Made by a program: the position numbers and the translations under genes. Below the pieces are notes generated by a model. That model saw only the letters and a list, made by a program, of their open reading frames with translations. It was not told where the DNA came from and searched no databases. A stretch of DNA of 64,000 nucleotides, taken from positions 362,827-426,826 of the forward strand of contig KV918785.1 of NCBI GenBank assembly GCA_002049455.2, given 5' to 3'. This DNA is from Porphyra umbilicalis (Eukaryota > Rhodophyta > Bangiophyceae > Bangiales > Bangiaceae). Shown here one piece after another: positions 31,643-42,094 of this stretch; within the stretch, counting starts at the first letter, position 1; each line of letters starts with the position of its first letter.

Positions 31643-33932
31643 ATGTGCCCGCCGTCGCCCTCGCCGCGCGGCATGCCTCGGGGTGGTTGTTCCGCACGGG
31701 ACCGCGCGGCGCGTGCCGCCGTGCGAGACGTGGCGTCGCGCTTGGACGGGCGCCTCCACACCCTGCCGCCGGCGAGTGCCGCGAGCGCCGCCAACCGCGT
31801 GCCCCCCCCCCCGCCCGTCGACGCAGGCGGCTCGCCGGTGCGCCCCGTCGGGGCCAAGCGCGCCCGCACCGACCGGTCAGTGTCGGGCGGGGCGACCAAG
31901 CGCCGCCGGCGGGGCGAGACCGGCGACATTGTGCCCGAGCCCGAGCCCCCCGCCTCGCTCCCGTGGGAAACGGTGGCGGGCCACGACGCGCACGTGTCGC
32001 GGCTGCGCGAGGTGCTGGCGCTGCTCACCACCACGCCGCGCGGGGGAGGTGTCGGGCGGCCCCTGCCCTTTCCCCGGGGTGTGCTGCTGACCGGTCCGCC
32101 CGGGACGGGCAAGACGCTGAGCGTGCGGGTGCTCGCCTCGCACGCGCGGGCGGCCAATGGTGGCGTCCCCGTGCCTCTGTACCTCATCCGCGGCGGCGAA
32201 ATCCTCTCCAAGTACGTCGGCGAGGGCGAGCGCCGCCTGCGCCGCCTGTTTGACACTGCGACCGCGGCGGCCCCGTCCATCTTGTTTTTCGACGAAGTCG
32301 ACGCCCTCGCGGCGACGCGGGACGACAACCGCGACCACTCGCGGGTCGTCAACACCTTTCTCGCCTTGCTCGACGGCTTTCGCTCGCGCGGTCGCGTGTT
32401 GGTCCTCGCCGCGACCAACCGGGCGGACCTGTTGGACTCGGCGTTTCGGCGTCCGGGCCGGTTTGACTTGGAGCTCGACTTTCAGCTGCCCGACGCGTCC
32501 GACCGCCGGCGGCTGATGGCGTTGCACGCAGGCACGTCGGCAGACGAGACGGCGGTCTCGTACGTCGTCCGACGCACAGACGGCTGGTCGGGAGCGGAAA
32601 TCCGGGGCCTCGCCACCGAAGCCGTGTGCTGCGCGTGGCGCCGGACCGACCCGCAGTGGCTCGAGGCGGTGGCGACCGCCGCCACAGACCCGGCGACAGT
32701 CGGGGGTGGTGCGGGGGGGGGGGGGGGGGGGGGGGGGGGCGCGCCGCCGCCGCCGCTCCCAGACGTGACGCACGCGGACTGGGACGTGGCGCTGGCCTCC
32801 CGAGCGCAGACCGCCCGGGCGGGGGTATCCCCGGCGCTGCACCGGCCGCTGCCGTTGCGCCTGAGCGCGCTCCTCGAGCCGACCGTGTCGGGGGTGGTGG
32901 GGGTCCTCAACACGCGCTTTCCGTTGGACAAGCTGACCACCCCCGGCGCCGAGTGGGCCACCCAGGCCGTGGGCGGGCCGACGTCAGTGCGTCTGCCGCC
33001 GCCATGCTCGCCGCGTGGCCGGTCCTCCCGCACCGCCTCTGCATTGCGGGGCGTGCGGGCATGGGGCAGTCGCTGGTTGGGGCTGCGGTGCTGTGCCACC
33101 TGCAGTCCCTGCCCGTGTTTGACGTCGGCTTCCTCTCCCTCACTGCGAGTGGCACCGACGGGCAGCTGCCGCTGCTGCTGTCCACGGTGGCGGCGGCCGT
33201 CCGCGTCGCGCCGTCGGTCCTGTACATGCCCGACGCCGAAATGTGGATGGCCGAGTCTGCCGCCGCCGCCGACGGGTCGCCCACCGCGCTGCTGCGCAGC
33301 GTGCTGGCCCGCATCCCCGTCGACACGCCCGTGTTGGTGCTCGGCGTTGCCAACGCGGCCGAGGACGTGACAAACGCGTGGGCGCCGACGTGGTCGACGG
33401 TCGTGCGCATGGACGGGGCGTCGGAGCAGCAGCGGCGGCAGTACTGGTGCCCGGTCGTCGACGCGCTCAAAGCGGTCGTGCGCAAGCGTAAGACCGGCGT
33501 CGCGCGTGCCCAGCGTCACCGAGTTGCACGTTGCGTTGGACGGCGTGCACCTCACGCACGCACCCGTGGACGAGATGGAGCGCGTTTTTCAGCAGCTCCT
33601 CGACGCCCTCGCGAGCGTACACGAGGCAGCAGCACCTGTGCCGCACGGGATCGACACGTGGGTGGTGACGGTGTTGGCGGCCATCGACCAGCTGTCTGGC
33701 AGCGGCGGCCGCACGTCCCTCGGTGGCGCACGTGCCGCTCGGTCGGCCTCGCACGCACCGGACGGTGTGGCTGCTGCCGCATCTGTGGGGCACCGCGCCG
33801 GTAGCCGCGGCACAAGCGACTGACGCGACGCCTGTCCCACCGTCGGACGAGGCGTCGACCGCGCCGCCACCCCGAGCGGAGCGGGGCAAGCGCAACACCC
33901 GTCCCGTTCGCCGCTGCCACATCATGCTGTAG
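31643..33932 (+). CDS. ATAD2/Yta7-like AAA ATPase, paralog B
   Basis: Paralog of the 27577 gene along its whole length. Start taken at the ATG 31643, downstream of a TATA box. A Ser/Pro/Arg-rich N-terminus with a basic KRARTDRSV...TKRRRRG stretch (possible nuclear signal) leads to D1: PWETVAGHDAHVSRLREVL, Walker A GPPGTGKT (32093-32116), intact Walker B ILFFDEVDAL (D-E at 32291-32296), sensor AATNRAD and FRRPGRF. D2 is degenerate (CIAGRAGMGQSLVG, then APSVLYMPDAEMWMA), as in ATAD2. After ~32970 the match to paralog A continues only by changing frame (near 32980, near 33490 and once before the C-terminal RGKRNTRPVRRCHIML), so D2 and the tail are broken or mis-sequenced. D1 looks catalytically competent, in contrast with paralog A. 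No bromodomain is seen. A 30-base G run at ~32709-32738 encodes polyglycine. Confidence 0.75.
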
Positions 33933-34700
33933 GGTGGGGGGGGGGTGTGGCAGCCACAAACCGCCGCAGCCGAGCGGCGTGCGTCGACCGTCCATTGTTC
34001 CTGCGAGTGGGGTGGTCCGTGCGCGTGGCACGGCGTGCCGACGTAGCGTGGATGCGATTGGCCGAGGTCGTCACGTGACAGTTTGCCGGTACTGTACGGA
34101 TCCCCGCGTATGTTTACACCACTGTATACCGTCTGTGCAGGGAGATTTTCCACGTCTTGGGTGTTTAAAATCCCTCTTTTGCAACAACTGTCAAACGAGA
34201 TGTCGACAATCCGGCAACGCCTCGCCCGGTGTGGCGACACACGCCGCTGCCAACGGTCGCGTGGTCTGTCCCGCTTGGCTGCACGCGTCTCGGCCCGCGC
34301 CAGGGGGATTGCACAGGCGTCGCCGCTCCATCGCGTCGGCTGCCGCGCCAACGCGCCCATCCGCACGTGCGTGGCGTGCGGGCGCGCACGGGTGAGACCC
34401 CCTTGCTCCCGTAATAATTTGGACGGCACAGGGCGAAGTGAATCACGGCTGTCAACCCCGTGCGGCCGATGCGGACAGACCACACGAGCACTACATACGC
34501 GAGGCGGGCTACAAGCTTCTCACAGAGACCTCGGGCTGACGCTGCCCTTTCCCCGGCTCAGTGGCGCTGCACTGGGGGTGGGACGCAAATGTCATTGCCG
34601 GCAATGGGGACCCACATTGGAATCTGAAATCGGCCTGTGCGTGGTCACCAGGGCCGATTTTTTCTTCGAGCCCATGTGGATTACAGTCATTATTCGAATA
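33933..34700. other. Intergenic region with a Cys-rich open frame of doubtful status
   Basis: An open frame at 33934-34395 contains VCRYCTDPRVCLHHC and FCNNCQTRC, which could be zinc-binding, and other frames nearby hold CGRCGQ and CVACGR. I cannot match it to a family, and the frames do not line up. It may be an old gene remnant or chance. Confidence 0.3.
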
Positions 34701-34704
34701 TGTC

Positions 34705-34748
34705 CGGCTTGGTTATATCCACAGTGGATATAACCAAGCCGTATAAAT
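34705..34748 (+). promoter_or_regulatory. Perfect 37-nt palindrome abutting a TATA box
   Basis: CGGCTTGGTTATATCCAC (34705-34722), one central A, then its exact inverse (34724-34741), immediately followed by TATAAAT (34742-34748). The 18-bp arms could be an operator-like site or a hairpin at a promoter. The first ATGs downstream are at 34750 and 34780. The product would be a Ser/Ala/Thr-rich frame of no known family, so what the promoter drives is unclear. Confidence 0.6.
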
Positions 34749-34928
34749 CGTGGAAAGTTGCATTGCTGAAGGACTGGATGCGATGGACTCGACGCCGTCA
34801 GCCGATGCACCCCTTGCACCAGCGCGCCTCGGTCCTGTTGTCGCCCTCATCATCGCACGCAACGCTTCTCGCATGCAAGCATTGCCCGCAGCCACCGCAT
34901 CCAACCATCGTCATCCACAACGAGCCGT

Positions 34929-35258
34929 TTATTGGTCCCCATCCTCCCCCGCCAAAACCAAGTCCACCGTTTCAGCAACAGCCCCACAGTCGTCCTCGGC
35001 CGCCAACCACCGTCGCACAGCGTCCTCGCGGTCCGCCGTGCTCATACCTCCAAACTCCTCCGACAACGTGGTGTTGGCCATCAGGGCCACGAGGTCGGAA
35101 ACGTCGGTGTGTGCGTTGTCGGTCACGGGCTGCACCCCATGCACCTGCCGCCGCACCTCCGCCACCGCCTCTCTCGGTAGGACGTCAGCTTGTAGCCAGC
35201 AATTGTCCTTCAACAGCGGGCAAATATGCAGTAAACTCTTGGTGGTGAGGACTCGCAC
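34929..35258 (-). CDS. Hypothetical protein fragment, no ATG
   Basis: A 109-codon minus-strand frame with protein-like composition: LPREAVAEVRRQVHG, TTLSEEFGGMSTADRED and AVRRWLAAEDDCG suggest acidic amphipathic helices. It opens after a stop with no ATG before codon ~60, so it is either a terminal exon or a fragment. A TATTTAA-like box lies just upstream on its strand (~35284-35290). I do not recognise a family. It is antisense to the Ser/Ala-rich frame downstream of the palindromic promoter; only one of the two is likely real, and this one looks more protein-like. Confidence 0.35.
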   Translation of the reverse strand: MRVLTTKSLLHICPLLKDNCWLQADVLPREAVAEVRRQVHGVQPVTDNAHTDVSDLVALMANTTLSEEFGGMSTADREDAVRRWLAAEDDCGAVAETVDLVLAGEDGDQ

Positions 35259-35406
35259 ACCAACCGAATACTTCTCGGTTTGTTAAATACACCTGTGAAA
35301 CGCAGGCTACTTCTGCAACGACCCCCTGACATAATCGGATATTGACTGTAACTTTCCGGGCCGACGAAGATGTATTGCTTTACAGCGTTAGAAGCGTCTC
35401 AACGCG

Positions 35407-36633
35407 ATGAAGAATGCCCCGCCGTGGCCGTCGAGCTCACCGCACCGGAAGTGTGCTGCACATGACCTGGTGGAACGCGGCCGCAGCGCACTCCACATCG
35501 GCATGTGGGGGATGGAAGCCAGTCCTCCTCTGCGACCATGGCATCGTTTGCACCCCCCCCCCCCCCCCCGGCCACCGCCACCGCCACCGCCCCCGCCCCC
35601 GCCGCCGCCGCCGGCCTTGGCGCTGCCGCTCGCCGCGGCACCTCCCACTGAAAGGCAACCCTTCTTCGTGTTCTCTGGATCGGTTTTCCCCTCCCGCGCT
35701 TTGTTTTCAACAACCAGTCCGCCGCGCCATCGACGACAACACCGCCAGGGAGCTGCTTTGGGCCGCCAATCTCGTCGTCAGCTGCTGCTCGACGGGCGGA
35801 TGGGCTCAGTAGCCTTTGTTGCGAATGCAACTGACGACCTGGACGCCCTCCATGTGGCGGCTGAGCTCGGCATCAAGGGGGTGGCGACCTACGGCGGCAT
35901 CTCGGAGGCTGCCGTTTCCGGAAAGTTGCGCGCTCACGTGCCTTTCGTCAGGCGGCTCCGTAAGCGCGTCACCTCTGTCGCCGAAATGCAAATGAGGTTG
36001 ACCCAGAGGTTGCGGCGGGACACCTCGTCGCTCAAAAGAAAGACCGACGCGTTGGCGGCGGGTGGCGGGGACACCTTCCGGCTCCGCACGGGCATCAGCC
36101 GCGTAAAGGCTCGCATCCTCCAGCTGAATTCCGACCTCAAGACGATTCGTCAAGTCACCGACAAGGCCATTGTGGAGCTGGGTCAACGTGAGCACATCCT
36201 CAACCACCTCTGCGCGACTGCCCGTAACGCTTTCTGCCGCACCCAGTGGCGCATGGGTTTCGCCCAAGGGATGCGGGAGCTGATGGCGGCGAGCGTCATG
36301 TCGAGTGGATCGACGGGCCAGGACGCGACTGCCGAGCCGCCGGTGCTGCCATCGCCGTCTGCACCCTGGCGCCGACGGAGGTGCCCTCCCTCGGCCAGCA
36401 CGTGCGACACAAGATGCTCGTGTCGCGAGCCGCCGCCGAGGCGACGCGGTCGGATGCGATCGAGCTGCTGCCCGCGTCGGAGACGCAGTACCAGACACTG
36501 GAGGACTGTGCGAGGCCGGGGCAACAGGCTGCCGTATGTTATATTTCCTGGTCTTTACGACAGGGTACTCTCAAAGTGTAGTGCTGCACACATATGCTTA
36601 GATCGTGGGACTTGCTCTCCGTTTCAGAGGTGA
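35407..36633 (+). CDS. Unrecognised coiled-coil-like protein with polyproline N-terminus
   Basis: Open from the ATG at 35407. About 20 prolines in a row (35551-35625) are followed by a conserved-looking middle starting near a second ATG at 35800: VAFVANATDDLDALHVAAEL, then KRVTSVAEMQMRLTQRLRRD, SRVKARILQLNSDLKTIRQV and AIVELGQREHILNHLC, which look helical and possibly coiled coil. From ~36330 this frame becomes Arg/Pro noise. A neighbouring frame reads on sensibly (AVCTLAPTEVPSLGQHVRHK, DAIELLPASETQYQTLEDCA) to a stop near 36579, so a frame change or splice near 36330 is likely. A similar switch may occur before 35800. No family recognised; the function is unknown. Confidence 0.45.
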   Translation: MKNAPPWPSSSPHRKCAAHDLVERGRSALHIGMWGMEASPPLRPWHRLHPPPPPRPPPPPPPPPPPPPPALALPLAAAPPTERQPFFVFSGSVFPSRALFSTTSPPRHRRQHRQGAALGRQSRRQLLLDGRMGSVAFVANATDDLDALHVAAELGIKGVATYGGISEAAVSGKLRAHVPFVRRLRKRVTSVAEMQMRLTQRLRRDTSSLKRKTDALAAGGGDTFRLRTGISRVKARILQLNSDLKTIRQVTDKAIVELGQREHILNHLCATARNAFCRTQWRMGFAQGMRELMAASVMSSGSTGQDATAEPPVLPSPSAPWRRRRCPPSASTCDTRCSCREPPPRRRGRMRSSCCPRRRRSTRHWRTVRGRGNRLPYVIFPGLYDRVLSKCSAAHICLDRGTCSPFQR

Positions 36634-36744
36634 CAGTCTGCATTCATATTCTCGGCCTGTTGTGCTCTGCTGTTTCGTGTCGGACATACGGAAAACACTC
36701 ACCGCCTGTCAGGCAAAGCACTGGTCCCGGCCGAGGTGGGAGTG

Positions 36745-37171
36745 AGCTGGACAGTGTCCGCACCACGGCCGGAGCGCCACCCCCCACAAGCTGGAATGCA
36801 GGAACGTTTGTGATTGGCCAAGAGGAGCAACAGCAGTGCATGTTGGGTCCCATCTGTACAGAATGTGCCCGTACGGCCCGCACACGCACGATCGGCGCAC
36901 TCGTTTTTCTCAGAATAATTGAGAATCCTGAAGAAAATCTCGATAACTCACTGCTCTGGGCTACTTTACCACATGAGACGACTGAGAACGGAAGAATATC
37001 TCAAGAAAACCGAAAATCTCGATTCTCCACGAACCTGGCGGTTGGAGAGCCAATGGCCCGTCGAAGATACGCACTCAGCAGCTGTTTGATGCTGTTCTAG
37101 ACCAATGGTTGGCCTGTTTTACAAAGCAGTCCCGGTCTTGGCCGATGAGGACAAAATGGGGGGATCAGCAA
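36745..37171. mobile_element. Copy of the 44-kb MITE family, one end lost or diverged
   Basis: The right end CGATGAGGAC...GGGATCAGCAA (to 37171, followed by TA) matches the terminal repeat of the element at 44045-44486. The interior also matches in reverse orientation: ACAGAATGTG(C/T)CCGTACGGCC, CTCGTTTTTCT, AAAATCTCGAT, GGAGAGCCAAT and CAGCAGCTGTTT. No matching left terminus is found. A GCCTGT...CAAAGCA segment occurs both at ~36703 and ~37109, so the left side is rearranged. Confidence 0.65.
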
Positions 37172-37173
37172 TA

Positions 37174-38449
37174 CATTGAGGGAGAATGTCTTTTCGATGC
37201 TGTCATAGAATTCCGAGCTTCGTCACTGTAATGGCGGCTAGTCGTCCTGTCCCTTTGCTCTTGTGACCACCATGGCGTTGGGTCCCTTTTTTTTTACCCC
37301 GTTGTCGCTGTGTCTTTTTCTCTTCTCCAGTTGTCGCGTCCCCATTGTCGGTCCCCATTTGATATCTTCATCTTTGTCGTATGGTTCTCAGTATAAAACA
37401 ATGGTCAGCAAAGCAAACAAGCACAGCTCCCGGCGCGCCGCCACACGCAGGGGGAGGTCGACAGCGGAGGCCGCCAGATGCCTCAAGAAATGAACAAGAG
37501 ATGAGTAAACACTCCGGCAGGGACCGGGGGGGGGAACGGGGAAGGACGTGAAACGCATGGAGGAAAAAAACGAACGTCAGTACAGCTCGACTTGCATGGC
37601 GTGCGGATGGGGGGAGGGAGGGGGGCAAAGAATGGGGCAGATGCGGCGCGCGGGCGCAAAGAAAGGGGGAGGGGGGGGGGCAAAAAAAGGGGCGGCCTTG
37701 GTGTGGAGTGTATACTGTACAGTGGGGGTTCCCCGAAGGTATCTGTAAACGCTTTTGGCGGAATCTGTAATCGCTTGCGTGTGTAATCCATCTGGACCAG
37801 AGCGATCGTGAGCCATCGAATGCTGAAACGTGGATATTCTTGATTGGGCGTGTAGATGGGACCATCCAATCAAATGGCCTAGAGGGTGACCATCAAATCG
37901 ACTAGGGCCATCCATTCTATGCAACGTGGCTGCCTGAGCGTTGAGAACACGAATGGATCCCTACTAGAAGCTTCGCTAATTATCATCCACAGCGGTTCTT
38001 CTACCGAGCAGAATGGGAAGGAGGCAGCAGTGGGTCGGGGACGCACGCTGGGCTCCGCACCTGCAGCAGACGCCGGAGGTACACAGTGGTTCAAGCGGAA
38101 CACCTGTGGCAATGCGCGTGATATCGCGATGGCCTACTGGCATTGCTCAAAGGAGCACAACTGGATCAGGTCTAATCTGCTGCGGCGTGCCTGTGAAAGC
38201 GGCCATGACTGCTCGTGGCGGACGAGGCGGGAAGATTAGATGCAGCGATGCATCCGTGATGGGCCACCGATCCGTGTCAACAATCTGGCCAAGATCCGCA
38301 CGCGTTCGTGCGACGTGTCAACCTCGTTTTCGATGTGACAAGCGCGCCATCCGCACAGCGTCCCCGACCACCTCTGCTCTCCGTCCCCCCGCCTCCCCCC
38401 CACCCCGCTCCCTCCCCCTGCCGATGAGCACCCCGCACCTCGCCCACGT
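37174..38449. other. Intergenic region upstream of the helicase gene
   Basis: AT-richer, with purine-rich G/A runs (37520-37700) and C-rich runs just before the helicase start. I see no gene, RNA gene or clear repeat in it. Confidence 0.5.
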
Positions 38450-41400
38450 ATGAAGCGTCTTACAACCGCTCAGGCGTTGGCGGTCGGCAGCCCTTCTAGC
38501 CGCCCGCTGGCCATCGTCGCTGGCGCCGGCGCCGGCAAGACGCTCGTCCTTCTCCGACGGGCGCTTGCCCTTCCCCCCACCCACTCACCTGGCGGCGGGC
38601 CACCCCTGCCGGTGCTCATCTTAACATTTAGCCGCGCGGCGGCGGCTGAGGTGCGTAGTCGCCTCGCCGCAGCCGCGCCGACAACCACGACGGCGCCACT
38701 TCCGGGCGCGCATGTAACAACCTTTCACGCGCTTGGACTAGCGGTTCTCCGCTCCGCCACGGACGCAGAGCTGGAGCCCCTCAGTCGAAAGCGGGGTTTT
38801 TCGCTGTACCCCACCCGCCAGCAGCGGCAGGTTGTCGAGGAGGCACTTGCGGCGGCTGCGGGAGGTGGCGGTGGCAGTGACGCTGCGGTTGTTGCCGGCG
38901 TGCACAAGCGCATTCAAGCTCGCAAGGTGCTCTCGTCAGCCGTGGCGCTGCAGCGCTCGCTGGTGCGTGGAAGCAGAGATGGAGTGCAGGGGGGGGATGG
39001 AGCGATGCGTGGGCGTGCGGAGGAGGGGCAAGTCGTCGGCGGCGATTTTGTGAACAACGGCGCTATCGGCGGTGCCATTGTCGGAAGCAGCCATCATCAA
39101 GTCCACAGCGGCAATGTCAGCCGTAGCGACGCCTCGGAAGAGCTGCCCTTGTTTGTCTCTGATGCCTTCGACGCCGCCGCTCGTACTGACGCAGACATTG
39201 CGGGTGTCGGCGACGCGTATGAAACGCGGATGGCGCGGTACAATGCGCTCGATTTCGGGGACTTGCTGACGCTCGCCGTCGCCCTCCTGGCTGGCTGCGG
39301 GCCGCTGCGGCGGCGGTGGCGGCGGCGCTTTGGCCACATCCTCGTCGACGAGTGGCAAGACGTGAGCGCCGCCAATGTGCACCTCCTCAAGCTACTCGCT
39401 GGACACGACCCAGCGTGCGGCGAGGACGCGATCGACCGGAGCACTGGCGGCGGTGTCACCGACGGTGACGCTGGCCCGCCGCTGTCGCCCACCGGTGTCA
39501 CGGTCGTTGGGTGTGACGATCAGGCCATCTATGGATTCCGGGGCGCCTCCCCCGCTGCCTTCTCCCACTTTAACGACCACTTTGCCGGCCTCCCGCACCG
39601 GCCTGTGCGGACGCTCGTGCTCGGCGAAAACCACCGAAGCAGCGGCGCCATTGTGCGCGCCTGTGCGTCATTGATTGGCGCCGCGGGGCCGGGTCGGTTG
39701 GCCAAGCGTCTCAGCACCCGCAACGCGGTCGGTGCGGACGTGGCCATCGCTCGTTGCCGCATCGCCGCCGTGGAGGTGGGATGGATCCACTCCCAGGTGC
39801 TCGCCGCAGCCAACGACGTGGACGACCCGGTGCCGCTAGGGGACATGGCCGTCCTCCTCCGCACGCGGGCGCTCGTTGCGGAATTTGCTGGTGCGCTCCG
39901 CGAGCGTGGCCTGGAAGTCGTCGCGTTTTCGCCTGCGGGGGGGACGGGGGACGTGGGGGGTGGGGCGGCGAAGACAAGCGGAAGTGATGGGGCGGGGCGC
40001 GGGCAGGCGACAGGGAGGGGGGGGCTCCCAGGGGCGGCGGCGGCAGCCGCACGGTCGCATCGGCGCCGCCGGGCAGCGCCATGCACTCAATTGTGGCGCT
40101 GCTGCGGTTGGCGGCGAACGCGGCCGACGATGGGGCGTTTGAGGTCGTTGCGCGGGCGTTTGCACCAACTCTAACGCCGGCGACTGGGGCGCTGCTGGCT
40201 GACGCTGCCGCCGCCGCCGCGACCACCGCCGCCGGAAGGTCCGCGCCGTCTCACCCCATCCCCCTCCTGACCGCCGCCCGCCGGGTGCATGCGGCTGGAG
40301 CGGCTGACGCGCACCCTCCCGCCCCCCCCACCCCCCTCCCACCCGACCAGCGGGGAGCCTTGCGGCGCCTACTCCTCGCCGTTGACGCCATCCACGGAGC
40401 GGCCAAGCGCGACGGCGGGGGCGTCCGACTCGGCCCGCTCGTTGACGCGGCGCTCGCTGCCGCGTCGGCCGCTGCGGCCGCGTGCCCGGAACTCCCCTCC
40501 CAATCCCAGTCAGAGGGGGCGGTAGCGGGCGCGTTGCGGACCGACTGGACGGTGCGGCTATTAACGGGGCTCGCACGGGCGGTGGACGGGGCGGCGGTGG
40601 CAACGGCGGCGGCCGCCATGGCGTCGGGGGGGCGCCCCGGCCGTGGTCCGCCGTCGCCGGCTGACGATATCATTGGCGGGTTGCTCGCCGCCGCCGCGCC
40701 GGCGGCGGCCGTGGCGGCGCCACGCCAGCCGGCGCGGTCGGGGCGGCGTCCGCTATCGTCGAGCGGCGGTGGGGGCACCAAGCGGCGACGGCGGCCGCGG
40801 TCGGCTGGCACCTCCCCCGCCGGCTCGGCCGGCAGCAGCAACGAAGACGACGGCGGGTCGGTTGACTTTATCGCCGCCCTCACCGCCGACGCGGTGGCGA
40901 AAATGCGGGCACCCGCCAAGCGCCGGCCCGGTAGCGGTGGTGGGTGGGGCGGAGGGGGGGGCGGCGGCCGCGGCGGCGGCCGCGGGGGAGCGGGGGGTGG
41001 AATGGCGGCGGGTCGTCGGGCGCCGCCATCAGCGGGGGCTCTCGCCCCGACACCTCGCTCTCACGGTCCTTTGAGGTGGATGTCGCGCGGCGGTTAGCCG
41101 CCTCCCAAGGCGGCGCTGGGCTCGAGGCGGGCCTCCGCCGCCTCAGGGGGCTCCTGGACGAACTCGCGGCTCGCGAGTGGGAGGCGACAGAGGGGCTGCC
41201 GCCACCCCCTAGCGACGAGGCCGACGGCGGCGGCGGTGGCGCTGCCGCTGCTCCCCCTTTGGCGTTGACCGTGACGACCATCCACGCGGCCAAGGGCCGC
41301 GAGTGGGCCATCGTCTTTGTCCCGCGCCTCAACATGGACGTACTGCCACTGCCGCCCCCGGGCGCCGGCGATGCGGCCGCCGCGGAGCAGCAGTTGGACG

Positions 41401-41924
41401 AAGAGCGCCGGCTGGCGTACGTTGCCTGCTCCCGCGCGCGCCGCCGCCTGTGCGTCAGCTGGGCCGAGGCGACGCCGAGCGGGGGGGCGGGCGCTCCGTC
41501 CCCCTTTTTGGACGAGCTGACCGCCGCCGCCAAGGGCAAGGATGGGGGCGGGGGGGTTACGTGGGAGGAAATCAATGAGGTGTGGGCGCCGCCCCCGCCG
41601 GCGGGGGACGCACACCGCGGTGCTTCCCCCGCAGTGAGGGGAAAGGGCACGGCGACCGCAACGGTCGCCGCCGCCGGCGGGGGCGGCGGCATGGCCGCCC
41701 GCACCGTGACGATCGTGCGCGGGCGGGCGGGGGCGAGGTCAGGAGTGGGGGGGCGGCAGGGCCGCCTCGCTTTTGCCCCAGCTGGCGGCGGCGCCCGTGG
41801 GCGCCCGGCGAGCGGCGTCGGTGGCGCTGCCTCGTCACCCGCACCGCAAGCGAGGAAACGAGGCGGCCGTGGGGACGTTGGGGGTGCGAGGGGCGGCGAC
41901 GCCAGCAGTGACGAGTATACGTGA
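38450..41924 (+). CDS. UvrD/PcrA/Srs2-type superfamily 1A DNA helicase
   Basis: All the SF1A motifs are present in order. Q/I: LTTAQALAV and VAGAGAGKT (~38520). Ia: LTFSRAAAAEVRSRL. II: ILVDEWQDV (D-E at 39347). III: VVGCDDQAIYGFRGA. IV: LGENHRSSGAIV. V: TTIHAAKGREWAIVFV (~41278). VI: DEERRLAYVACSRARRRLCV (~41398). The ATP-driven 3'-5' helicase unwinds DNA in repair or recombination. The start is the ATG at 38450. The reading passes through three frames, switching near 39940-40080 and near 40950-41010. Both switches sit in G-rich tracts, so they are small introns or miscounted runs. Long Ala/Gly/Pro and Ser/Asn-rich insertions enlarge domains 1B and 2B well beyond bacterial UvrD, and the C-terminal ~110 residues are low complexity. 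A nuclear or plastid location cannot be told from the sequence. Confidence 0.85.
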
Positions 41925-42094
41925 GCCGGCGGCGGTCGGCGGCGACGCGCGCGGCGCGTCCCTGGGAAACTGTGCAGCAAAGCCCGTCACTCCCTACCCC
42001 ACAACGACCCACGCGGGGCAGGGGGCCAAGCCCCAACCCATCGACGGCGGGGGCCATGGAACAAAACGCGACGCACGCGCCCCTCCGACCCCCG

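Noticed and set aside
27577-33932. Bromodomain in the ATAD2-like proteins
   Set aside because: I looked for the conserved Tyr-Asn (YNPD-type) loop and found none in any frame near the C-termini.
34750-35286. 178-codon plus-strand frame after the palindromic TATA box
   Set aside because: Ser/Thr/Ala-rich without family features, with its ATG only two bases after the TATA box. I kept the promoter but do not call this frame a gene.
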